Shown here piece by piece: positions 1 through 9,960 of a stretch of DNA of 64,000 nt. Source of the stretch: Enchytraeus crypticus (lineage: Eukaryota; Annelida; Clitellata; Enchytraeida; Enchytraeidae). The translations under genes and the position numbers were made by a program. Location of the stretch: the NCBI GenBank assembly GCA_905160935.1, contig CAJHZI010000186.1, positions 321,001 to 385,000 on the forward strand. Reading direction: 5' to 3'. The number at the start of each line of letters is the position of its first letter. Within the stretch, counting starts at the first letter, position 1. The notes beneath the pieces are model-generated. The model was not told the origin of the DNA, did no database searches, and was given only the letters and a program-made list of their open reading frames with translations.

Positions 1-480
1 TTTAACAAATTTTGAATGTTATTCCGCAAACAATTGGACTTGAAGAGGTTCTGTGTGTTTGTAGGGACTTTAGTTGTGAACAAAAATTTACTTTTGCTTT
101 TAATATTGTTGAAGATAGGCCTATTTTGCAAAATTTATTTTATTGATCGAAATTCTTAAATATAAACAGAATAGTACTTCTTACTCTTCATTTTACTCTC
201 ATTAGGAGTTTACTAAGTCTAAAGTGAAAAAGGTTTTTGCAGAAGTTATTTCTTAGCACTGCGTTTTTTGTTGTCTTCTAAGAGACATGCCAGGAATATA
301 TAATTGGTTCTAGAAGAAGATAATAAAAATTAAAATGAAAAAAGTATCATTGTTCCGTGCCTTTTTTATTCTAGTAAAATAGTTTTTCATCACCATTGCT
401 GTCAAGAATAGTTAGATTTGCATCATGTTTGACTTGCTACCATGATATCTGGCTGAGTATGTGATTTTAGAAGGATCGGT
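1..480. other. AT-rich flank, no feature recognised
   Basis: I see no open frame, repeat array or RNA gene here. It could be intron of the caspase gene that begins further left, because that gene's prodomain exons are not found in the window. Confidence 0.4.
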
Positions 481-499
481 TCAGCGATAACGGAATACG

Positions 500-1190
500 G
501 TGGAACTTAAGGAAGACTGAATACTTTGAGTGCGATCCCCAAACAGCCGGAACTATAAGCATTGACGGGTAAGACCTCCAGAAAGTGACTCACTTTAAGT
601 ATCTCGGCTCTGTCATCAGTAGCGACGGCGACTCTCCCCTACCACAGGGCCAGTGTAAATGCTGCACAGTTGAAGGCAAGCCACCAGAGTCCCAGAGTCC
701 TCTGTGAGCATTGGATGCCTATGCTATTCAAGCCAAAATTTATAAGTCTGTCATTAGACCTGTCGCGTTATATGGATCAAAATGTTGACCAATAATGCCC
801 AGGCACGAGTAGACCCTCCACGCCATGGAATGAGGATGCTGCAGTGAGATCTTGGTCTTCACAAGACTTGACCACATTCCCAACATAGATATCCGTCGGA
901 GGAAAATGGGGGTAGCTCTAATAACTGAAAAGTGCGAGAGGAAAGGCTACGCTGATACGACCGTGTAAAGAGAAGCGATAATCTTTCTGTGGTCCAGACA
1001 AATCTGAATCCACATCATCGTCGTCAGAGAGGGAGACTCAAGAAGCATTGGCTGGATCGAATAATTGCAGATATGCGCATAGTAAACTTTAATTCAGAAG
1101 ATGTTCACGAATGCACCAAATGGAGACAAGTATGGCTACAATCAGACCTTGCAGAATAGAGAATAAATGCTAAGAAAAGAAATAGAAGAG
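500..1190 (+). mobile_element. Decayed non-LTR retrotransposon (RTE-like), 3' end of RT ORF
   Basis: Conceptual translation with several frame changes gives the usual C-terminal signature of RTE-type reverse transcriptases: KTEYFEC, then a block like VTHFKYLGSVISSDGDS, then AKIYKSVIRPVALYGS, a LHxME-MRML stretch, and a terminal KKHWLDRIIADMR block. Stops and frameshifts make it a dead 5'-truncated copy. The clade call rests on motif memory only. Confidence 0.65.
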
Positions 1191-1506
1191 TGTGTGATTT
1201 CTTAGATGCGCTTGGATGGAATATAAATTGTTGTTGTACTGCTAGGGATGTTAGTGAAATCATTGTTAACATATTAGTAAGACTACTAAATATCTTGTGA
1301 AAAAAACCCGGCATATAAATACTGGTGAGTGCATTTGCCACATGTATTCACAGAATACCAACCATTTATGGTTAAATACTGATGATATTTATTTCCTTCT
1401 TGCATACTTTTCAAAACACAGGCTATTGTTTTTTTCTTTGTTTCCTGCATAATTGCGCATTTTGTGTTCTGTATGCTTTTTGGTTGCCCTGGTGGCGTTA
1501 TAAAAA

Positions 1507-1516
1507 TATATATACA

Positions 1517-1572
<56 letters not shown>

Positions 1573-1617
1573 GGTTAAAATACTTGTATATATATATATC
1601 TATATATATATATAAAT

Positions 1618-1667
<50 letters not shown>

Positions 1668-1736
1668 ATATATATATATATATATACATGTATATATATA
1701 TTTATATATATACATGTATATATATACATGTATATA
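1507..1736. repeat. (TA)n tract with ATGTATAC interruptions
   Basis: Long alternating TA interrupted by short ACATG/CATGTA units. It provides the TA dinucleotides into which the two following mariner-like elements appear inserted. Open frames across it (Tyr/Ile repeats on both strands) are low-complexity artefacts. Confidence 0.9.
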
Positions 1737-1738
1737 TA

Positions 1739-2504
1739 CAGGGTGAGTAAAAAAAATAACACCTGCAAAAAATTTGAATATCTCAGGCTATTTTTAATAT
1801 TTTCAAATAAAACTTTTACCAATTACCAAAGGACCAATTCTTGATGGGGTGGCCAATTTTCATCCATTTTGGTACACAGATTGGCCAGTTATGCAAGTTC
1901 CAGCAGAGCAACCCCCCCATTTTTACTTTAAAATGGCGTAAAGCACTTCCTGCAGTTCTGTCTTGTTTTTAGGCTTCGGCTGGTGTTTCTGATAGAGATG
2001 CAGCATTGTTCCACAGACATAGGATCCAACTCTTCCAATCTAAATCCAAAGGATTTAGATTGGAAGAGTTTGGAGGCCATTTATTCTTCTTAATGAAATC
2101 CGGGTTTCTCTCGCTGATCCATTCCTGTGCATGACGAGATGCTTCAGCCGGGGCACCATTCTGCTGAATGATGAAATCATTTGGTAGAATGAGCATAGCA
2201 ATCATCAAACAGCTCTGGAAGCAAAGTATTGACGTAATACTGAGAGTTCACCTTTACTTTCTCGTCAATGATGTGCAATCTGCCCTTACTGTTGCAGCAA
2301 ACGCCATTTTAGGTAAAAAATGGGGGGTTGCTCTGCTGAAACGTGTATAACTAGCCCATATATGACTTAAAATGGATGAAAATTGGTCACCCCATCAGAG
2401 ATTAGTCCTTTAGTAATTGGTAAAAGTTTTATTGAAAAATATTACCAATAGCCTGAGATATTCAAATTTTTTGCAGGTGTTATCTTTTTTTTTTACTCAC
2501 CCTG
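1739..2504 (-). mobile_element. Mariner-like element, copy 1, internally deleted, long TIRs
   Basis: The element begins CAGGGTGAGTAAAA and ends with the reverse complement TTTTACTCACCCTG, flanked by TA on both sides (1737-1738 and 2505-2506), as for Tc1/mariner insertion. The inverted repeats are unusually long: about 1739-1940 matches the reverse complement of about 2305-2504 with scattered mismatches. The interior keeps only the C-terminal part of a transposase on the minus strand. The element is about 766 bp, shorter than the roughly 1.3 kb of an autonomous mariner, so it is a non-autonomous deletion derivative. Confidence 0.88.
1969..2290 (-). pseudogene. Mariner-like transposase remnant (C-terminal DDE part), copy 1
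   Basis: The translation retains QQNGAPAEASRHAQ and then a degenerate WPPNS block followed by NPLD. The N-terminal helix-turn-helix region and the first catalytic Asp are absent. The second catalytic position reads Asn (QQNGAPA) where active mariners have Asp (QQDGAPA). The C-terminal end is scrambled relative to copy 2. Confidence 0.75.
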
Positions 2505-2632
2505 TATATAAATATGTGTGTGTGTGTTGTGTGTACATATATATATTTATTTATACATATATATATATATATTTATATATATAATATATTATTCATATAC
2601 GGTATATTATATGTATATTATATATGTATATA

Positions 2633-3381
2633 CAGGGTGAGTAAAAAAAAAAGATAACACCAGCAAAAAGTTTGAATATCTCAGGCTATTGTTAATATTT
2701 TACAATAAAACTTTTACCAATTAATAAGGGACTAATTTCTGGTGGGGTGGCCAATTTTCATCCATTTTGGTGCATAGATTGTCCAGTTATGCAAGTTTCA
2801 GCAGAGCAACCCCCCATTTTTACCTTAAAATGGCGTTTGCTACAACGGTAAGGGCAGATTGCACTTCATTGACGAGAAAGTAAGGTTGAACTCTCAGTAT
2901 TACGTCAGTACTTTGCTTCCGGAGCTGTTTGATGATTGCCATGCTCTTCTACCAAATGGTTTCATCTTTCAGCAGAATGGTGCTCCGGCTGAAGCATCTC
3001 GTCATGCACAGGAAAGGATCAGCGAGAGAAACCCGGATTACATCAAGAAGAATGAATGGCCTCCAAACTCACCCGATCATAATCCTCTGGATTACCATAT
3101 CTGGGGACCCATGCTGCATCTCTATCAGAAACACCAGCCGAAGCCTAAAAACAAGACAGAACTGCAGGAGGTGCTTTACGCCATTTTTAGGTAAAAATAG
3201 GGGGTTGCTCTGCTGAAACTTGCATAACTGGCCTGTCTATGTACCAAAATGGATGAAAATTGGCCACCCCATCAAAAATTAGTCCTTTAGTAATTGGTAA
3301 AAGTTTTATTGTAAAATATGAACAATAGCCTGAGATATTCAAACTTTTTGCAGGTGTTATCTTTTTTTTTTACTCACCCTG
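2633..3381 (+). mobile_element. Mariner-like element, copy 2, opposite orientation
   Basis: Same family as the element at 1739-2504, with identical ends (CAGGGTGAGTAAAA) and TA flanks at 2631-2632 and 3382-3383. The length is about 749 bp and only about 130 bp of TA-rich DNA separates the two. Here the transposase remnant is on the plus strand, so the two copies lie head to head. The terminal inverted repeats are again about 190-200 bp. Confidence 0.88.
2855..3195 (+). pseudogene. Mariner-like transposase remnant, copy 2
   Basis: This is an open frame of about 111 residues covering the C-terminal catalytic core: HFIDEK, LNSQYYV, FQQNGAPAEASRHAQ, then NEWPPNSPDHNPLDYHIWG and a basic tail. It has the same Asn-for-Asp change at the second catalytic position as copy 1, so the substitution predates the separation of the copies. 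The N-terminal DNA-binding domain is missing. Confidence 0.8.
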
Positions 3382-3463
3382 TATATATATATACATGTAT
3401 ATATAATACATTATACATATAAATATATATATATATATTTAAATCCATTGTTGTATTGCGCAG

Positions 3464-3688
3464 TTATTCTATCATCCCCGCACTAGTTCTGGACAGCGAG
3501 GCAGAGTAATTATCATCAACAATAGATATTTCCTAGGACAATGTTCACCACGAGATGGGTCAGAGGTGGATGTAAAAAGTCTGGAGAGTTTATTTAAGCA
3601 GTTTGGTTTTGAGGTTATACTATCACGTCCGCGAGGTAATAATCAACAAAACCGGAGTAAAGAAAGTTATGGAAATAGTTCGGCTGAG
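3464..3688 (+). CDS. Caspase exon a: start of p20
   Basis: The acceptor is TTGCGCAG before 3464 and the donor is GAG|GTAGGA after 3688 (phase 0). It encodes LFYHP..., RGRVIIINNRYF, RDGSEVDVKSLESLF and GFEVILSRPRG, the first beta-strands and helix of p20. The Arg of RDGSEVD corresponds to the substrate P1-binding Arg. The exon follows directly on the (TA)n and mariner cluster. Confidence 0.85.
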
Positions 3689-6600
3689 GTAGGATGCTTG
3701 CTTTGTATATATTTACAATTCATTGTGTTATATGTAATCTCAAAATGATTTGCTATTCGCTATTACAATAAAAACTAACCATATAAACTCCTTCCAATAA
3801 ACTTCATCAGCAATAGAGTATGATGAATTCTTTTCAGAAGTTTTCAAGTGTAGGAATTATTTACATAGCCTATATTCTATTAAGCTTCCATATGTCCCTA
3901 TATATTAATAATAATAATAAAAGTTTATTGTCCGTTTCCTCATGCAAGGATGATGTCAGGGACGTCATATTAACAGTGACATGTCCTAAGAAAGATAATT
4001 ATAAGTGAATTTGTTGGGAAATTGATATTGGTTTCATTTAGCTTGGCAGCCCTGCCCATTTTGAAAGTCTAGGACTTTGAAGCTATATAACACAAAAATC
4101 TAGATTGAAGCTACATAAGACATAACTTATTGTGAATGGACTAACTTGTTGATTTATGGGGTACTCTTTATTGAGCACGAAAGCAGACTGTGACGTACTG
4201 GGCTGCTGGCTGTCTAGACCGCCCGTACCATCTAGTTCTAGGGTCGTCTGCCTCGCTAGACTCCTTGTTACTCCAGGCAGTGATTCTTTCTGATCCGAGG
4301 GTTTCTCCGGGTTACGTGGGATCATTATAACTTGAGAGAGCGGGTGAATTTACTCTGCACAAGTTGGGAGCGAGTTATCGTTCATGGTCTGGTTAGGGCA
4401 GAGTCTCCAGCTCTCCAGATTCAAGTGAACCCACAGAGAAAGGAAAGATAATGAAGAGTTAAATTTCTATTAATAGGAACGGGTGATCGTGACGGCCAGC
4501 CGCCCGGTTCAATACACAGACTCTGAGTATGAATAAGTACCTTAGACTTGCAATTTAGCAAAACACTCTTAAGAGAGAGACTTAATCAAAATGTGGTTAC
4601 TTTCAGCCTGGACTGCTGAAATTTTTAATTCTTTAGGCAAGTAATTTAGAGGGGTCCTTGACTAGTGCTACATCGATGATTATTCACGTTTTATTAGTGG
4701 CTTCTAATTAATAGTTTCTTTACATTTGATTAGTCATATCATTTATATCATATCTATTTATATATATATTGTTTGTATAATCTGTGCTGAACAAATAAAC
4801 GATATTATGCTTATACTTATATCAATAAATGAATTCCTGCAGGAGATGAAAGCAATACTGAAGGAAGAGAGCAGTCGTGAAGACCTGAAAGACGTTGATG
4901 TGCTGATTATCATACTCATGTCGCATGGCAAGAAAAACGCTGTGTATGGTACAGATGAAAAGCCGGTCTACATTCTACCAGATATAACTGACTACTTCTC
5001 AGATGAAAAATGTTCTCAGATGATCGGAAAACCAAAGCTGTTCATCATTCAAGCCTGCCAGAATAGTTCGTATTTTATTTGAATGATGTTTTGAAGTAAC
5101 CATAGAAGAATCCTATATGATGGTTTTGAACAATATTGATCTGATGTATACTATAAATGTTTAAATAGTGTACTCTTCCTCTCGCTCTAGCTCCCTTCCT
5201 CCTTCCCCCCTCCCTCGCTCTCTGTCTCTCTCTCTCTTTTTCTCTGATATAAGCGCTTAAGATATATAATACATAGATATATACATGAAAATATATAATA
5301 TTAAAATAGTTATTGAAATAAAATTTTATAAAATGTAAAGTTTTTGACCTGAATTTCATCAAGTATTGAACTATAGTAATCTTTTATATTGTACTTACTA
5401 TTTAATACTGTATACATTCGGATAAACTGGATTTTCTCAGGGAATGAAGCCTCTGCGTAGTAAATGTTAGTCGAAACTGAGGAAAGCATGGGATGCCCTC
5501 CTCGTCATAATCGAAATCCCAAAATAATAATGGCATATCAAAAGGAATGTTGTAGATAATTTTAACATGTCCACTCGTATGTGGACATGAAGAGGAAAGC
5601 GAAAGATAGAGATGAGTGGAGGCTTTATATACCATGGACCTGCTAGTAGGCAGTGCACTAAGAGAGAGAGAAGTCCAACCCAATCCTTGTCATCTTTCTT
5701 CATAACCACATCTCCTATGTTTCTAGTTTCCTCATATCATCCTTCATATTTGTCAGTGTTGCACACCCGTACAGAAGTGTCGACCACCCCAATGTTTTCA
5801 CAATCTTTAACTTATTGTGTTTTTTTCATTGTTTTTTGTTAGGAGTTTTACAGTATATAAAGAAAAAAAAACTTGAGATAATATTTGATACTGACATCGC
5901 TTTCGAGTGAGGAAACAGACGTTAACCTTAGCTTTTTTTATAAAAATCCAATTTCTATGGTAAAAGCATCAAATTTCTTGGTATGGAAATTGACGAGCCA
6001 TTGTCATTTAAAAGCCATGTTGATTACATTGTGAAAAGGATTAAAAGTTAAAAGTGCCGATTGTTTATTATTTAATCGTAGAGACATTATCCCCATTCCT
6101 TGCCATAGGATTTATATTTCAATGATCCACTCTCCATTAGCTACTGCATTGAAGTGTATGAACACGCCTCCTGGACCATCTTGCTACCTTTACTCATTGT
6201 ATGTAACAGAGTACTGAGAACGTGCAAGGAATGCACCGCTTTAGTAATATAAAAAATTATATACACTTCTATTCAATATTCTGCTAATCCATTTGTTGCA
6301 TAAATTTTGTTCAGCGAAACTTATTCACAATTGTCTATACAACAGATCATTCTCATCCACAGTAATGGTAAACATCTTTGATCTCAATCAACTACCCCAC
6401 AAGACTATACTGATCTATCTCTGTAAAATGTCATCTGCTACTTTATATAAATCATATGTAAATGTTGCTTGTACAAACTGGAACGAAATTCCAACATCTA
6501 TTAGAAACATCAGCCCTACCTTCTCTTATAGACTCTAAATGCAAACGTTACTTACTTAACAACTGGTAATCTTCTATTTCTAACCAATCACTTGTACTCT

Positions 6601-9600
6601 TATGATAATTTAGCAAACTTATTTTAAATTATCTAAATTTATCTAATTATAAAAATGGCCGTGTATAATAATTGCAAACGATTTAGGCTCACTCAAAGTC
6701 TATAACTGGAAAACTATTGTATATTAGAATGAAAACTGGGTGTTCAACTAAATAGGACGCCTTGTGTCCTCTTTGATGGCCTGGTTTTTATTCAATTTCT
6801 TATGCTCATTTTTGCATTTATTGGACTTATTGCACTTATTATTTAGATTTTGATAATGTTTATTTCGCTTTTCTTTTTTATCGCATGTTTATTGATGTTG
6901 TTGCTGTGTGAAATTTAGTGAAAATAAAACATATTTCTCTCTTTCCGAAGGTCACTTTTGCCTGTGCAAATCCTCATTCTATTTCCGTTCCACACTTCCC
7001 AAATATTTGAAGCTATTTATCTGTTATAATCATGTGTTATTCAAAGTAATATATACGTCCTTGTCATTCCTTGACACTCGTCGCTTTTGTCGTTTTAATA
7101 TTAATCTCGTGCATTGACATTCAGACCATCGATAACCCTTTGCTATCCTACTTCACTACTAGCAAACATACCTGGAGCCTCTGCAAATTTTATATCTTTC
7201 AGTAGTTTCCTCCCAATCACTATTCCTCCCTCAATATCTAAACGATATATTTGTCTAATATATAACATAATGTAACTATCAAGGACACATCAGCTACGGC
7301 GCCACGCAAATATTTTGAGCCATGGATGCAGAATTGTTTCTCTTGACTGACGTTTAATCTCGGGAACATTTATGATCTGTTTGTCTCTTGTACAAAAGTC
7401 CTCGAAAAATTATTCCAATGCCCGATAATTACACAGGCGTATTGATGTATCCTGCGTGGACGTCCCGACATTGTCATTGGATAAAGAAACAAGTGTCAAA
7501 TCTTTAGTTTTATTATTTGTTTGTCTGTTTACAAGTACCATCAACAAAAAAAAATGAACGTACGCCTGCTGACAGTTTGGAAACCTCAGACCTTCTATGT
7601 CCTGATACCTACATAGCAATGTCTACTGTGGCCGGTCTGTGCTCTTGTTTTATATACTTGCTAATATATTCAATTTGTCCTTGTATAAGACTTCTGTTTA
7701 CTTAAAATCAGATACATCGATGACGACTGAGGTAAAACTGGATTTAGTATTAGTTTACACTTGTACAAAGCATCTTGTGATTCAACATACTTTTTGCATT
7801 TTAGGACATAAAGTGTTTTATTCTTTTGCTATAACCTTATGATGTCAAGAACTGTGAGTTTAACGACTATCCTATTTTGTGTATATAGATTTTCGATAGT
7901 TCATTCCAAACTTAACTACTGTAACGTATTGGTATATGGCTTACCTTCTACTCTTATGCATTTGCAACGTGTCCAGAATTCTCTAGCGCGTGTTGTCTGT
8001 CGGTCTTCAAGGCTTCAGACTACCTCTAGTTCCCTATTGAATAAGGGTGTACCGGATTCCGGTTCCGGTTTGATCGCATTCCGGCATTTTTGCAGTACCG
8101 GTTCCGGCAAATTTTGCCAAATCGGGCCGGATTTGTTACCGTATTTGGCAGTCATTTTTAACATAAAAAGTAATAAATTTATATTTCAAAATATGCTTAC
8201 AATTTACCTCAAAGAAGAATAACATAAGACTTAATGATGATTATTAGAATAAGCATACACTATTAACCTAGTTGATGTCGTAATGGTGATGCTTTGATAG
8301 AGTATATATTGATAACTTAGTTAATGAATCAATGAGTATTTGATTGAGTCGTTTAATGACTTCATGACGATGACTTGATGGATCATATACCAATTAATAC
8401 CCTAATTAATTAAATGACCTAGTAATGATGACTGGTTGAGGATAAATTGTTCACCTAGTTAATGATTAACGATGATGAATAGAATTGAGCAAATGTTGAT
8501 AACGTAGTCAATTATTCAATGATGATGAATTTATTGGGCCTGTTAATGATTACATGATGTTTGAACAACTTTATTGAACGTACGCTTATAACCTAGTGAA
8601 TGGTTCAGCGATGATGATTGATTGAGCAAACGCTGATGACTTAGTTAATAACTTAATGATGATGACGACTTCCAACCGCAAATCAGTATATGCGGGGTTC
8701 AAATCCTGGGCTCGCATGTCATTTCTATCGCCTTCGAGAGTTGAAACTGACATTAAAATTGGCTTTATATATATTTTTATATAACTTGGTCAAATCCGAA
8801 TCCGGTTCCGGCCGGATTTGTGCTGAAAATCCGGTTCTGATTCCGGCGTTCCAAAATTTATAATATCTTATAAATACAATAAATATATTATCTGGCTGGA
8901 GCCAGTGGCTTCGTCGTTAAGATACTCGAACACGGATCAGTATGGGCGGGGTTCAAATCCTGGGCTCGCCCGTCACTGACATCGCTTTCTAGTGAGGAAA
9001 CTTAAGTTAACCTTAGCTCTTTAGCTGCTATCATATCGGACTGTTTCTTATCACAGAACTTTGCGCCGTTTAGGAGCTTTTTTCTTTCTTCAGCATTTGT
9101 GTCACCTAGACGAACCAAACAGATCATTCCAAGACATTTGTTCCGTAAGAATTCTAGTTAACGTTACAAAAGTTCAAGACGCTAATTCCATCAGTAAGGC
9201 TCAGTATAGTGTTTTTGATAACACAATATCGAGCCATTGAAAAATACAACTTTTAGATGATTTCTAATTGCCATTCTGGGTTACATTTCGAAGAAGACTG
9301 CAGGCATGCATTCATGCCGATGTGATCATTTTGAGCTTCTACTAAAGTAGATTACTCCACCACATAATTAAACGGGCCTTTTCTGGGCCATTAATTACTT
9401 AAAAAGACATGGCCGACTAGTCAAAAAGCCTTGCTAATAATATTTTAGCTCCTTTTTCGTCTCGAGTTGTCTGGAGACTTGAACACGAACAACATCCCTG
9501 ATGTTAAATCTTTGTTTACAACTCGGTAACATATCTGACAAGCAGGAGATCAGCGGTGAGGTCGACTTTGACGATATCGTTTGTGGGCGGAATATTCGTT

Positions 9601-9902
9601 ATGCTTAGATACTTCGTTCAATTAACTTAAGAGAGTTTAATTACATTCTGGCTCTGGACCATTGCTAGGCTATGATACTCCGTCTTTCGAATTGTTTTGA
9701 TGCCGAAATTGCCAATGGCACTTTGTAATTCAGTGTTTGATAGTCAACTGATGTGTATATGCAGGTGAATTCTCAAATAGATATGAACAGTTCGGAGCAC
9801 TGTTTGTTAGAGCCATTGTGTGTGCCATTGCGTGGCATTCTCATAACAAGAAGTTCTGCGAACTTATCAGTATGGTAAGACTATATTCTGTTGACTCTCT
9901 CT

Positions 9903-9960
<58 letters not shown>

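Noticed and set aside
1286-1822. Tyr/Ile-rich ORFs on both strands over the (TA)n tract
   Set aside because: They are translations of simple TA repeats with no other coding sign. The same applies near 23280-23460 and 23845-24170.
4726-5082. Caspase fragment read as an ORF ending at 5082, which would look like a truncated caspase
   Set aside because: An in-phase donor at 5066 and matching downstream exons with p10 motifs explain it as one exon of an intact gene.
8892-9028. tRNA genes suggested by B-box sequences at 8950 and 63806
   Set aside because: The A-to-B spacing and missing cloverleaf stems, together with multiple related copies, indicate tRNA-derived SINEs.
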